DNA of 64,000 bases from Notolepis coatsorum (GCA_963971535.1 OZ020590.1:152066034-152130033); one strand, 5' to 3'. Positions 1-12,130 are shown, counted from the stretch's first letter. Notes: generated by a model from the sequence alone, not told the origin. Numbers and translations: made by a program.

Positions 1-549
1 ACCGGATCTTCCTGAAATCAACGCTAGATCATCACTATTATCCTTTGTGGTGCACGCATGCAATGTGGTTTAGACCCCCCCCCCCCCCCCCCCCAAGAAT
101 CCAATAATCTCATCGCCATTCCAGTTATCCACAGCGATCGTGCCTCTGACGTTATTGGGCATTGCTCTTCAACGGGCGGGTGGGGTCAGTTGTCCAAGCC
201 ATCCCTATAAGCGTGTGTTTTGCCGGAGTGTTTAGGACCCGCCCCCACGCCGCAGCTCGGTATAGAAAATAAACGAATCCGTTTATAACCGGGTGCATTA
301 CTGGCCGAAGGCGTTAGAGGGCGGTATAATACCGTCTGCCAGCTTAGACACACTCAGAACAGTATGCACAAGGTGCCCCGCTGAATTATGAATGGCTATA
401 GATAATAAAAGAAATACCGTGACAGAAACGTAGATCTATGTTTCCGGCACTCAGCGATCGGATGACGGAACCGTAGATCTACGTGAACGGCACTGAAAGT
501 GTTAAAACACTGGCTCGCTATAAATCACATGTCATGGTGACGCCATTAA
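1..549. other. Upstream intron, mostly unassigned, with a possible piggyBac-like end
   Basis: No gene is seen here. The stretch contains a C20 run at 75-94. A short palindromic motif around cgtagatctacg (472-483) is echoed at about 428-440. The end ggcactgaaagtg (489-501) followed by TTAA (502-505) resembles the inverted terminus of the piggyBac-like element at 31919-32870. No matching left end was found inside the window, so this would be a partial copy. Confidence 0.35.
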
Positions 550-1030
550 ACTTTTTTTTTTTTTTTTTTTTTTTTCCTTTTTTTTTTCCGTTTTTCCCGT
601 TTTTCTCCCCTCCAAATGTTAGTCGTTATGCCAATTCCCAATCCCCTTCCTGGTTGTTGCGCACTCTACCCCCTACCGTCGGTCTGGGAGGGCGGACACT
701 TATCACATGCTTCCTCCGACACATGTGTACCCAGCCCACCACTTCTTTTCACCTGGCAGCACGGACTCTCACTGGGAGAGTGTAACATGTGGAAGGTCAC
801 ACTACCTCCCACCAGATCCTTCCCTCGCTGTGCAGGCGCCCCGACCGAACTGTAGGAGTCGCTGTTTACAACGACCCGGACCCACCCACCGGCTTCCCTC
901 CCGCTGACTCTGCCAATCGAGCCAGTATGACGGCCGGCCAAGCCGGAGGCAACGCTGACAGCCGGATTCGATACCAGTGTCTCTTGCGTTGGTGACGAGC
1001 GCTTAGTCCGCTGCGCCACCCAGCCGCGGA
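550..1030 (-). mobile_element. tRNA-derived SINE, minus strand
   Basis: Read on the minus strand, the 5' head has an A-box-like tggcgcagcgg (1008-1018) and a B-box ggtatcgaatcc (963-974), the internal RNA polymerase III promoter of tRNA-derived SINEs. A body follows that is shared with the copy at 8314-8765, including gcgactcctacag and ccaggtgaaaagaag. The 3' end is A-rich, seen here as the T-rich run 551-605. Confidence 0.75.
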
Positions 1031-1388
1031 AAACTAGTTTCTATGAGTCTGTCTATTACCCATCGAGGGCTGGGTGTGATACTTTTATAGTATCGATTGA
1101 ATTGCTTCCATACTATGGAGCGATAATTCAATATGATCATTTATCATCTTTCAGTGGGATCATATCGTGAAGTTTCTGTGGTCATTTGAAAATTGCAGTT
1201 TTGGTTCAATGACATGAACTGGACAACCCCTGGTATATGTAGAAATGGACTTGGCAAACAAAGATTATTTCTAGTAATTCTAGTTCATTACAGATGTTTA
1301 TATTTTAAGTCAGACTTTGTGTGTGGCTGTGGTTCTGCAAAGCATTGTGGGATACATAGCAACCATTTCCAATACCCTCTTCCCTTAG
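1031..1388. other. Intron, nothing recognised
   Basis: Ordinary AT-rich intronic sequence of the gene. No coding similarity, repeat unit or element end was recognised. Confidence 0.5.
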
Positions 1389-1790
1389 CTACCTTGACCT
1401 TTCTCTGCCTCTTCCTCCTCTCTTCTCCCTTCCCTCCCTCCTCTCCATCTATTCCTCTGTCTCCTCCTTTTCCTCACTCCTCTTTCTCTCTATCTATTGC
1501 TCCTTTCTCCCTCCTCTCTCCCTCATATCTCCATCTATCTCTTCTTTGTCGTCTCCTCTCTATCGTCCTTATCTCAACATTCTCTCACTCTTCTATTCAT
1601 CTCTCTCTCTCCTTCACTCACTCTTCTCTTCATCTCTCTCTCCTTCACTCACTCTTCTCTTCTCTTCATCTCTCTCTCCTTCACACACTCTTCTTCTCTC
1701 CCTCCCTCCCTCCTTCACACTCAATCTCACCTCCATCACCCTCCATTCCTATCGTCATACACCCTCCCCTCACCCATTTGTGTCATTGTC
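1389..1790. repeat. Pyrimidine-rich degenerate tandem tract
   Basis: The + strand is almost all C and T over about 400 nt. Inside it a unit close to ttcactcactcttctcttc recurs at 1613-1690. It lies in the intron just before the exon at 2047. An open frame across it is low-complexity Ser/Leu/Pro and is not considered coding. Confidence 0.8.
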
Positions 1791-1829
1791 TGTGTGACCT
1801 TTAAATCATCATGCCTTGAGACCTCAGTG

Positions 1830-2040
<211 letters not shown>

Positions 2041-2046
2041 TTCCAG

Positions 2047-2131
2047 ACTCTGCTTCACTAAGGGACACTTCCCAAAGCTGGCAGAGTGCGCTCACTTCCA
2101 CTACGAGAACGTGGACTTTGGCACCATCCAG
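2047..2131 (+). CDS. arhgap32: ARHGAP32 exon, start of PX domain (85 nt)
   Basis: The exon lies between acceptor ctttccag and donor CAG/gtaaag. It opens with the third base of a split codon (phase 2) and then reads 28 codons, LCFTKGHFPKLAECA... to ...DFGTIQ, ending on a codon boundary. This closely matches the vertebrate ARHGAP32 segment just before and into the PX domain (TKGHFPKxAECAHFHYEN). ARHGAP32 is a RhoGAP for Cdc42, Rac and Rho, enriched in neurons and acting at synaptic, Golgi and endosomal membranes; its PX domain binds phosphoinositides. At 85 nt the exon is not a multiple of three, so skipping it would break the frame. It is hemmed in by (GT)100 11 nt upstream and a 1.4-kb minisatellite 25 nt downstream. 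ARHGAP33 is a less likely identity because its sequence here is more divergent. Whether this is fish paralogue a or b cannot be told. Confidence 0.93.
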
Positions 2132-2156
2132 GTAAAGACCTTCGATCAGCTTCCAG

Positions 2157-3563
2157 GTATACGGTCTGGTACTAGGCTAAGATAGGTGTACCCTCTGGTG
2201 TGAGATAGGTGGTACTCTACTGGTACTAGGCTAAGATAGGTGTACCTCTACTGGTACTAGGCTAAGATAGGTGTACCTCTACTGGTATGAGATATGGTCT
2301 GATACTAGGCTAAGATAGGTGGTACTCTACTGGTACTAGGCTAAGATAGGTGTACCTCTACTGGTACTAGGCTAAGATAGGTGTACCTCTACTGGTATGA
2401 GATATGGTCTGATACTAGGCTAAGATAGGTGTACCTCTACTGGTATGAGATATTGGTCTGATACTAGGCTAAGATAGGTGTACCTCTACTGGTATGAGAT
2501 ATTGGTCTGATACTAGGCTAAGATAGGTGTACCTATACTGGTATGAGATATGGTCTGATACTTGGCTAAGATAGGTGTACCTCTACTGGTATGAGATATG
2601 GTCTGATACTAGGCTAAGATAGGTGTACCTCTACTGGTATGAGATACGGTCTGATACTTGGCTAAGATAGGTGTACCTATACTGGTATGAGATATCGCTC
2701 TGGTACTAGGCTAAGATAGGTGTACCTCTACTGGTATGAGATATCGCTCTGGTACTAGGCTAAGATAGGTGTACCTCTACTGGTATGAGATATGGTCTGA
2801 TACTAGGCTAAGATAGGTGTACCTCTACTGGTGTGAGATATGGTCTGATACTAGGCTAAGATAGGTGTACCTATACTGGTATGAGATATGGTCTGATACT
2901 AGGCTAAGATAGGTGTACCTCTACTGGTGTGAGATATGGTCTGATACTAGGCTAAGATAGGTGTACCTCTACTGGTGTGAGATATGGTCTGATACTAGGC
3001 TAAGATAGGTGTACCTATACTGGTATGAGATATCGCTCTGGTACTAGGCTAAGATAGGTGTACCTATACTGGTATGAGATATCGCTCTGGTACTAGGCTA
3101 AGATAGGTGTACCTATACTGGTATGAGATATGGTCTGATACTAGGCTAAGATAGGTGTACCTATACTGGTATGAGATATCGCTCTGGTACTAGGCTAAGA
3201 TAGGTGTACCTATACTGGTATGAGATATCGCTCTGGTACTAGGCTAAGATAGGTGTACCTCTACTGGTATGAGATACGGTCTGATACTAGGCTAAGATAG
3301 GTGTACCTCTACTGGTATGAGATATGGTCTGATACTAGGCTAAGATAGGTGTACCTCTACTGGTATGAGATATGGTCTGATACTAGGCTAAGATAGGTGT
3401 ACCTCTACTGGTATGAGATACGGTCTGATACTAGGCTAAGATAGGTGTACCACCAATGGTATGAGATACGGTCTGGTACTAGGCTAAGATAGGTGTACCA
3501 CCAATGGTATGAGATACGGTCTGGTACTAGGCTAAGATAGGTGTACCTCTACTGGTATGAGAT
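2157..3563. repeat. Minisatellite, about 48-bp unit, about 29 copies
   Basis: Units contain tactaggctaagataggtg followed by tacctctactggtatgagat. Variants alternate ggtctga with cgctctgg, and ctctac with ctatac. The array begins about 25 nt after the 5' splice site of the first exon. Terminal units (caccaatgg) are more divergent. Confidence 0.95.
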
Positions 3564-4337
3564 ATCAGCACAAGAGGAAACGTGTAACATGCAGGAAACA
3601 AAGTGACTTGATTGTCTGCATTTCTAACACATAGAAACATGTTTCGATAATGCAGATATGATTTATATATCTCAATAACTGTTGTCCAATGACGCCCGAA
3701 ATGGATGGTGTAAGTCTGCACTGTTGAGTAAAAGCGCTGGATCGGTGCTCTGGATCGGTGCTCTGTATCGGCCGATACCCAGACGTTTAGGACTCTGTAT
3801 CGGCGGTGAAGAGGTGGTATTATCGGTGTGTGTTTCCACAGCGTTGTGGAAAGTGCTTGGCGTGCGCTTCACAAGGCTCCGCCGCTGCGCTCCGAATGAG
3901 TCGGTAATGCTGTGTGCACAAGGATACGTATCGTAATCTCCTCTGATTGTTTTTTTTATATCCACCCCAGCGCTTGTCGTTACAGAGATGCCGGTGATAT
4001 TTGCATTTCTTGGTGTTTTTCCCGTTTAGCCTCGGTGAGCTGCGGTACAGTAGAGCCCAAGAGAGCTGAACTAATGAGCACAACACCCCACAGTACACGA
4101 TGGAATTACTTTCCCCGTTAGTCGATATGTTACATAAACGTGGGAAAGCGGTGGCGTTGCAACCCTTTCCCTGAATATATGCACATAAAATACGGAGTGG
4201 AATTATGGAACCAGCTGAATTGAAAATGCAACACGATATTTGTGTTTTTAATAGAGGTATTCAATGATGGCATAAAGAGAAACAACATTTGTTCTCTGTA
4301 GACTCACCTGTATTTTGTATTTGCAGAATGTATTCTT
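3564..4337. other. Intron, nothing recognised
   Basis: Unique-looking intron. A short local duplication, ggatcggtgctctg, occurs at 3740-3770. Small open frames on both strands overlap one another and match nothing I recognise. Confidence 0.5.
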
Positions 4338-4596
4338 GGCTATGTATTTGTGGATGTATTTGAGTATATGTATCTACATTTGTATTTGTGTATAGGTTAT
4401 CTATTTGTGGATGTATTTTAGTATATGTATCTACATTTGTATTTGTGTATAGGTTATCTATTTGTGGATGTATTTTATGTATCTACATTTGTATTGTGTA
4501 TAGGCTATGTATTTGTGGATGCATTTTTAGTATATATTAATTTGTATTTGTGTATAGGCTATGTATTTGTGGATGCATGATGTAAGTATATACATT
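4338..4596. repeat. Minisatellite, about 58-bp unit, 4-5 copies
   Basis: T/G-rich unit with tatttgtggatgtatttt and catttgtatttgtgtatagg, becoming degenerate toward 4596. Confidence 0.85.
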
Positions 4597-4681
4597 TACA
4601 GAGTTGATGGGGAACGTACATATTTACCCACATTTCCCACCTGACGGGAACGTACATATTGCCCACAATAACATTTATATT

Positions 4682-4867
4682 GTCACCTTCTTAAAACAAT
4701 GACTTATGTCACTTTTTGAGGAAAATTATGTTTTTGCCTAAGTCATCGCTTCATGATGCTGGCCACCTCTGGTAAAATACATACATACATTCTATATTTG
4801 GTTCAGTTTATTCAGTTTTTATCAAAACCTGAAAATATGACATAAGCCATTATTTTAAGAAGGTGAC
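4682..4867. mobile_element. Small inverted-repeat element (MITE-like), 186 bp
   Basis: The ends are about 30-nt inverted repeats: gtcaccttcttaaaa at 4682 and ttttaagaaggtgac ending at 4867, with the match continuing inward through gacttatgtca. No clear target duplication was found, so the superfamily is undetermined. A transcribed copy would fold into a hairpin. Confidence 0.55.
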
Positions 4868-5605
4868 GAATACAGTCAAATTAAAAACCCATTTCAGTTA
4901 CAAAATACATTGTGGACAACATGCATGTCTCACAGCTAGTGTGAATGACCTCGATTCTCAACATGTTGGGGGGGGTTTGATCTCACCATCAGCAGCGTTC
5001 CCTAGAAACAGCTGGGCTCGGAGGAAACAAATAGAGCATCTAAAGAACAGGAGGATCCCCCTGCCATTGGTCCTCTTCTCATTTCCTCTCGGCCAAACAC
5101 AACACTGCCTTGATTGGTGTAGTATTACGAAAGGCCCAGTAGAGGGCAGTATTCTACTAAACGTATTGGGTCGACAATCCCATTGAGAAAGTAGTACAGT
5201 GTGTCATTTGGGGCACAAAAAAGGTCCCCTTCCACTTAAATCAGCTTTGTGTCGTGCTGTTATAAAGGAACAGAATCTATTCATTTATGACACTTATAAA
5301 GGCAGGTCTGTCAGGTGTGTTTATGAAAGAGCATCATCTGTATACGCTCCCAGCTGGCCCTGTGCTGGCACTGAGCAGCACAGCTCTGTGTCTGTCACGG
5401 TGCTCGTAGCGGTGCTGTGTAAAAAGGGTCTCTCTTTAGTAACGCTGGCACGTCTGTTGTTCTCTGGTGTCAGCAGCAGGGCCGCAGTGCCGTGTTGAGC
5501 TAAACGCTGCTTTTTGTGAGCGCCAGTGGGCACGGCTCCCAGAGAGAACCTGATGTCTTCTAGCTGGCAGACTCCTCTCCTCCATGGAGATTCATCTAGC
5601 CGCGT
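4868..5605. other. Intron, nothing recognised
   Basis: Open frames of about 100 codons occur on both strands (5199-5498, 5321-5620), but they overlap each other, lack family resemblance and show no splice context. I see no gene here. Confidence 0.5.
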
Positions 5606-6254
5606 CTGCGTCTTCCACACGTCGATTAACGTGCTTTATATTTATTTATTTTAGTACGCGTCTTCCTCATGTCGATTAACGTGCTTTATATTTATTTATT
5701 TTAGTACGCGTCTTCCTCATGTCGATTAACGTGCTTTATATTTATTTATTTTAGTACGCGTCTTCCTCATGTCGATTAACGTGCTTTATATTTATTTATT
5801 TTAGTATGAGTCTTCCACACGTCGATTAACGCGCTTTATATTTATTTATTTTAGTATGAGTCTTCCACACGTCGATTAACGTGCTTTATATATATATATT
5901 TCTTAGTCTGCGTCTTCCACACGTCGATTAACATGCTTTATATTTAGTTATTTTAGTCTGCGTCTTCCACACGTCGATTAACGCGCTTTATATTTATTTA
6001 TTTTAGTCTGCGTCTTCCACACGTCGATTAATGCGCTTTATATTTATTTATTTGAATCTGCGTCTTCCACACGTCGATTAACGTGCTTTATATTTATTTA
6101 TTTTAGTATGAGTCTTCCACACGTCGATTAACGTGCTTTATATTTATTTATTTTAGTAGGAGTCTTCCACACGTCGATTAACGTGCTTTATATTTATTTA
6201 TTTTAGTCTGCGTCTTCCACACGTCGATTAACGTGCTTTATATTTATTTATTTT
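5606..6254. repeat. Minisatellite, 50-bp unit, 13 copies
   Basis: Unit with gtcgattaacgtgctttata and tttatttattttagt. The left units have tcctcatgtcg and the others tccacacgtcg, so two unit types are grouped rather than mixed. Confidence 0.95.
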
Positions 6255-7225
6255 ACTCTGGGTTTATATTTTTCACTAAATGTTTCTGATGGCTGAAAGC
6301 ATTGCCTCTTGGTGTGTGTACTCACACACACAAGTAAGATCTGAGAAAGTAGAAGGTTTTTGGTTCAGGTGAATACAGTCTGAGGACGCTTGGAGTGGAT
6401 GTTGAATGGCCTTCCCTGGTGGAAAGGCGTAACTATCATTGGTATCTGTTTATTTGTAAAGCCCTTATTGATCACCTTCCCCCTTACATCACATTACTGT
6501 TGGAATGGAATCTTGGAACCTATTCTACACGTTGTTTCATGTGATGCTTCACCTAGAAGGCCCTCCGATGACTCTACAGTTGGAGGTTCTTCCTTCTCTT
6601 GCTGCATTTAAAAGTATGATCTCCAACCACTGTGTGTCGACTTGTAACTGTCTTATACAGTCTGAGGAGATGCTGTCTATCTTGGAGTGGTGGTTGAATA
6701 CAGTCTGAGAAAACGCTAGTTTCAGCTGGTGTTGTGAGGGAGGAGGGAGCCACTGCACGTTTCTCCAGTTGTTTTTAAACGTCTTCGGTTGTAGAAAGTT
6801 GTAGTTTGTAACTTGTAGAAGATGACATAAAGGCAACCTTTGGTAAAACAAATTTGGGCATTGTCATATGATCTCAAATCAATAATCAATTGTGATTATG
6901 ATTTTTGCCATAATCGAGCAGCCCTAATGTTGAATACCGTCAGAGGAAACGCTGTCCAACTTGGAGTGGATGGTGTATTAATCTCTGGCTTCATTGCTGA
7001 TATTCCATGAACTTCTGGCAAACTCGTAGGCGGAAGATATTCTGTTTATTTCTGTTTTACATTCATGCGTATATTCTTCATTTCACTTTAATGTCCTGGT
7101 GGATGTGGCTCACTTGGTTTTAGGAAAGTTCGGTTTGGCGCCAAGTGCACCAATCTGTTATGTGTAACGTCTATTGCATGTGTTGCTTTTCACCAAGGCA
7201 ACAAGCTCCAGTCATACGCCGTCTA
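6255..7225. other. Intron with a dispersed short repeat and a hAT-like end
   Basis: A motif near cagtctgaggacgctt followed by ggagtggatgttgaat recurs three times with decay, at about 6377, 6658 and 6934. The segment 6850-6927 ends ataatcgagcagccctaa and resembles the 3' terminus of the hAT element at 48159-48635, so it is probably an old fragment of that family. Confidence 0.45.
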
Positions 7226-7390
7226 TGATAGGGCTGTCTATAACAGTGCTGTCTATAAGAGTGCTGTCTATAATAGTCTATAACAGTGCTGTCTATGATA
7301 GTGTTTTCTATAATGGTTCTGTCTATAATAGTGCGGTCTATAATAGTGCTGTCTATAATAGTGCTGTCTATAATACTGCTATAATCTATA
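7226..7390. repeat. Short tandem repeat, 15-bp unit
   Basis: About ten imperfect copies of gctgtctataatagt. The unit is a multiple of three, so both strands show open frames; these are artefacts of the repeat. A G18 run follows at about 7471. Confidence 0.9.
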
Positions 7391-7994
7391 ATCATTCACA
7401 ATCGGCCTATGGCTATGTTCATGTTGTTAGTTATGTGAATGTTGTTAGCTAAGGATAATGTTAATAGTTGGTGGGGGGGGGGGGGGGGGTGCGCTACATT
7501 TACAAGACAAAATGAGAACAATATGGCATGCGGCACAATAATCGTTGTATTCTCTATTATCTTGTTTTCATGATCATGGGAAGCCAAAATCGCAATTGCA
7601 ATTGAAACGCAATTAATCGCCCAGACCTATTATTATTACATTATTCATTCTTTGTATTTGTTTATATCATGTTGTTGTAGCCAAACATCTCCCAAACTCA
7701 AAGCCACTCAGTGAATCATTAGTAGTTAATCTCGGCACGGTTGAGTTTCCATTAATCTGTTCTCAATCAATTAAATCCAGATTAGAGACAAAGATTATAA
7801 TATATTACAATATAATTATAATAGATACAGTATATCTATAAGCCAAAAGAAAAAAAATTCAAAGACACATTTCTTTGCAAGAAGGAAAAGCCCTTCATAA
7901 ATGGGCTTAGCGGCTACGCATTTCACCTACGAGTCTCCACCAGGTCATACTGGATACAGACTAGTGACAGCCACAGGTAACCACAACAACCCAC
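7391..7994. other. Intron with degenerate hAT-like fragment
   Basis: The segment 7560-7632 (aaaatcgcaattgcaatt... cgcccagacctatt) looks like a decayed terminus of the same AT-rich hAT family seen at 48159-48635. The rest is AT-rich intron with nothing recognised. Confidence 0.35.
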
Positions 7995-8236
7995 ATCTCA
8001 GGAGGTGGAGCAGTCGTCTGGCAATCCGGAGGTTCCCGGTTAGATTCCCGCTCCTCCCGGGCAGCGTGTCGACGTGTCCTTGAGCAAGACACTTAACCCC
8101 TAATTGCTCCCGATGAGCAGGTTGGCACCTTGCGCGGTCGCCTCCGCCGTCAGTGTGTGAGTGAATGGGTAAAATGTGAGGAACAAATTGTAAAGCGCTT
8201 TGGATAAAAGCGCTATATAAAAAAGCAGCCATTTAC
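7995..8236 (+). mobile_element. V-SINE-like tRNA-derived SINE
   Basis: The tRNA-like head has ggaggtggagcagtcg and a B-box-like ggttagattccc (8038-8049). The conserved central domain follows, gagcaagacacttaacccc and gctcccgatgagcaggttgg, then a tail ttgtaaagcgctttggataaa. This order is typical of fish V-SINE-type elements, whose 3' end mimics an L2-clade LINE tail. The family name comes from recall and was not checked. Confidence 0.7.
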
Positions 8237-8313
8237 ATTGTCCAGATAAGATGCAGAATGTTTTGTCGTCGGTCTGAGAGGAGAGTACAGTGTTCCGATA
8301 GAATTTTGAGAGC

Positions 8314-8765
8314 CAGGCGGTTAGGTGGTCGAGCGGAGATTGCGTTCGTCACCAGCCCCGGAGCTGTGAGCTTGGTTCGCCTGTTCGAATCCAGCTCACA
8401 GCTCCGGGGTTGTCACCAGCTTGGCTGGCCGTCTGCACTGATACAATTGGCTGTATCAGAGGGTGGGAGAAGCTGGCGGGGTGGGTCCGGGTCGTTGTAA
8501 ACAGCGACTCCTACAGTTCGGTCGGGGCGCCTGCTAAGCGCGGATTGGACGTGAGGGGGATAGTGTGGTCCTCCCACACGCTACGCCCTCTCAATGAGAA
8601 TCCGCGCTGCCAGGTGAAAAGAAGCGGTGATTGGCTGGACGTGTGTCGGAGGAAGCACGTGGTAGCCTCCACTCTCCCAAATGATCTGACTGTGGGGGGT
8701 AAAGCGCAGCGACCAGGAAGGGACTGGGAATTGAGAGAGCCAACAATTAGCTGTTTTTTTCACGG
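8314..8765 (+). mobile_element. tRNA-derived SINE, plus strand
   Basis: The A-box-like aggtggtcgagcgg (8323-8336) and B-box gttcgaatcc (8383-8392) head a body shared with 550-1030 (minus) and, in its first half, with the twin SINEs at 28084-28565 and 60776-61257. The body carries gcgactcctacagttcgg and ccaggtgaaaagaag. Open frames inside are not genes. Confidence 0.8.
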
Positions 8766-9125
8766 CAGAAGGAAAAGCCAGGAGGAGCACTTCATCCATT
8801 CTTTATGAAGCTCGTCATCATCACACAGCAGGGCTGCTGGTGTCGAGATAAAAGAGGCTTTTGTGTTCCGCTGAAGTCGAGTCCACAGGCGGAGGAGACG
8901 TCGTAGGATCCTGGGCACACGACGACACACACACCACTCAGAAGAGCACTCCACGTTTCAAGGACCTCGTTAAGTCTCTCAAGTTTGTTTGTTTAGCTCA
9001 ATGAGTCATTACATGTCTACGAGCCCACATTGTAATGTAAGAATCAGGAATCAACAGGTTTATTTGTCACATACATACCAGGGCATACAGTGAAATGCGG
9101 GTGGTCAAGCCTGCATCGATTGTGC
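8766..9125. other. Intron with an interspersed-repeat fragment
   Basis: 8766-9050 shows nothing recognisable. 9050-9125 (aggtttatttgtcacataca... cagtgaaatgcgg) resembles a common teleost interspersed repeat tail; its family was not resolved. Confidence 0.4.
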
Positions 9126-9507
9126 ACACACACAATTACATCCACATAGCCTTCTCATATTTCACATAACACACACACAATTACATCCACATAGCGTTCT
9201 CATATTTCACATAACACACACACAATTACATCCACATAGCGTTCTCATATTTCACATAACACACAATTACATCCACATAGCCTTCTCATATTTCACATAA
9301 CACACACACACAATTACATCCACATAGCCTTCTCATATTTCACATAACACACACACACAATTACATCCACATAGCGTTCTCATATTTCACATAACACACA
9401 ATTACATCCACATAGCCTTCTCATATTTCACATAACACACACACACAATTACATCCACGTAGCCTTCTCATATTTCATATAACACACACGCCACACATCC
9501 ATGTAGC

Positions 9508-9566
<59 letters not shown>

Positions 9567-9625
9567 CACACACAATTACATCCACATAGCCATCTCATAT
9601 TTCACATAACACACACACACCCATG
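9126..9625. repeat. Minisatellite with (CA)n, about 48-bp unit
   Basis: Unit of acaattacatccacatagc plus cttctcatatttcacataac, separated by (CA) runs of varying length. A pure (CA) tract occupies about 9510-9574. Confidence 0.92.
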
Positions 9626-9640
9626 TAGCCTTCTCCCTCA

Positions 9641-9704
<64 letters not shown>
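9641..9704. repeat. (CT)n microsatellite
   Basis: Uninterrupted CT run on the sense strand, about 31 dinucleotides. Confidence 0.95.
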
Positions 9705-9708
<4 letters not shown>

Positions 9709-10234
9709 CTTTTTCTGTGGTGTTGATTTAATTTATTTGTGTTTTGATTACAATTTTTGTAAATCTTGTAAATGAGTTGTTGAAAGATTGATAATGTACT
9801 TTTTTCTTTCTTAAAAAAATCTCTCTCTCTCTCATATACATCCACATAGCCTTCTCATATCATATCTGTTACTCTTAGTCTGTACACGTATCAAGGTACC
9901 ACTTAGTTGTGTCTACTCTCCTGTATAAATACTTAGCTCACCATTCTTTAGAGATCTAGGCCGGGGGGGGGGGTGTGGGGTGGGGGGGTTAAAAAGCTCA
10001 CTGCATGATGTCACACAGATGGCCCATCCACACCAACACACCAATCAGCGGCAAGGCGCCACATTGTTGGATTAGATGAGAATGAAGCCTGTATGTTGCT
10101 GCTGACCAAAGCAACAGTACAGCTCTGTGAGCAGTACGGCTCTGGACCCACGACTCTCACACGTGCCTGGTTCAACCATGAGGATCCAGTCAGTTGGGGA
10201 CATTTGCTGTTGTAGGCCGGCCCTCCACGTCCAA
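9705..10234. other. Intron with G-rich runs
   Basis: G-runs occur at 9962-9987. The segment about 9985-10025 (ttaaaaagctcactgcatga then tgtcacacag) recurs at 43093-43127, so it belongs to a dispersed repeat of unknown class. Otherwise nothing was recognised. Confidence 0.4.
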
Positions 10235-10782
10235 TAGGGGTGGGGGGGGGGGGGGGGGGGGGGGGGATCGATACGTAGTAGTATCGCGATACTTTGCGTG
10301 GCGATACTGTATCGATACAGGGACGCCAAGTATCGATATTTAATTATTCATAAAAAACAATTAAAATTAAATCTATTTTTTTTGTATAAGGAAGTTGCAT
10401 TGTTCATTTCAATACCTGTACAGTAGTCCACACACAAACACACATGTGCATTCAGTTAAGTTGGAATATGACTGTAATACAAACAGTTCAGTTTGTCAGG
10501 TACATGCAACACAGATTACAGTGTTTACATCTGTCTGCTTGAGAAAATACCATGTTCTGCAATAAAAATGATTGAAGTGAGATGAACAGACTGAACTGTA
10601 TTTTATTAGATAAAACATGTTGACAAAGTTTTACTTTGCAGTTGAAAAAAGGTAATACATTTAATTTGATCTAAAAAAAATTATATATATTTCGATATAT
10701 ATAGTATCGCGATACTATCATATCGTGACACAAGTATCGCGATAGTATCGTATCGTGAGGTCTCTGGCGATTCCCACCCCTA
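10235..10782. mobile_element. Non-autonomous hAT element, 548 bp
   Basis: It starts taggggtggg and ends cccacccccta-like (cccacccctA), with internal inverted repeats rich in tatcgcgatact. The 8-bp target duplication acgtccaa is perfect (10227-10234 and 10783-10790). It has no transposase. A G22 run sits just inside the left end. Confidence 0.9.
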
Positions 10783-10790
10783 ACGTCCAA

Positions 10791-11010
10791 CAATAAAATC
10801 ACTCTGGCTTCATCTATCTATATGTCTGGTCTGGTCCGTCTACTCAAATACAGTGTTGTTTCTGAGACTCTCCCCCCTGCAGGGGTTTTAAAGCAGGTCA
10901 GTTCTACTCAGTGACCTAAAACACCGTGTGCGTTGAGGTTGAAAGGCCAGAACACATGGAGAAAAGCTCTGGTTCAGAAACACCTGTACGTGTGGAGCAA
11001 ACTCAACACA
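10791..11010. other. Intron, nothing recognised
   Basis: Short unique stretch between a hAT element and a minisatellite. Confidence 0.4.
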
Positions 11011-11442
11011 AGCACAGTGTCCCCTGCAGTAGAAGAGACTCAACACAGTGTCCCCTGCAGTAGAACAGACTCAACACAGTGTCCCCTGCAGTAGAAGAGA
11101 CTCAACACAGTGTCCCCTGCAGTAGAGACTCAACACAGTGTCCCCTGCAGTAGAACAGACTCAACACAGTGTCCCCTGCAGTAGAACAGACTCAACACAG
11201 TGTCCCCTGCAGTAGAGACTCAACACAGTGTCCCCTGCAGTAGAACAGACTCAACACAGTGTCCCCTGCAGTAGAAGAGACTCAACACAGTGGTCCCTGC
11301 AGTAGAAGAGACTCAACACAGTGTCCCCTGCAGTAGAAGAGACTCAACACAGTGTCCCCTGCAGTAGAAGAGACTCAACACAGTGTCCCCTGCAGTAGAG
11401 ACTCAACACAGTGTCCCCTGCAGTAGAAGAGACTCAAGAGAC
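11011..11442. repeat. Minisatellite, 26-31 bp unit, about 14 copies
   Basis: Unit gactcaacacagtgtcccct then gcagtagaaga. Shorter units lack gaaga or caga. PstI-like ctgcag occurs in every unit. Confidence 0.95.
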
Positions 11443-11752
11443 TCTGTCTGTGCTCATAGAACTACACAGAAGCATGTGTCTTACATAAACTACAAACATG
11501 CATGGAGCATACACATTTTGAATGCAGTCACACATCCAGAGACCTTTTAGTTACATACTATGCTCTCTCTCTCACTCTCAATTATCTCTTATCTCTCTCT
11601 CAATTATATCACTCTCTCTCTGTGTGTCTGTGTGTGTGCGTGTGTGTCTCTCGTCTCACTCTACTGTACTTGTCTATCTGTATTTCTTGTCTGTCTCTAT
11701 GCTTATCTCTCATCTATCTCTATCGTCTGTCTCATTCTCTCTTACTCACACT

Positions 11753-11754
<2 letters not shown>

Positions 11755-11838
<84 letters not shown>
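11755..11838. repeat. (CA)42 microsatellite
   Basis: Uninterrupted CA tract preceded by about 180 nt of CT/CA-rich, low-complexity sequence from 11565. Confidence 0.97.
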
Positions 11839-11842
<4 letters not shown>

Positions 11843-11884
11843 TTTCAGACAATGTAGTCCATTGCAGTTAATTGCTTAGTCCAT

Positions 11885-12130
11885 GCACCCCCCTGCATCT
11901 CTTTCACCCCTCCTCCTTCATCCCTGTCCCTCCCTTCCTCCTTCATCCCTGCCCTTCCTCCTTCATCCCTGCTCTTCCTCCTTCATCCCTGCTCTTCCTC
12001 TCCTCCTCCATCCCTGTCCCTCCCTCCTCCTCCATCCCTGTCCTTCCTCTCCTCCTCCCTGCCCCTCCCCTCCTCCTCCATCCCTGTTTTTCCTCTCCTC
12101 CTCCATCCCTGCCCCTCCCCTCCTGCTCTG
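11885..12130. repeat. Pyrimidine-rich minisatellite, 17-23 bp units
   Basis: Degenerate units of tcctcctccatccctgtcc. The + strand has almost no purines, so the open frames here are low-complexity Ser/Pro/Leu and not genes. Confidence 0.9.
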
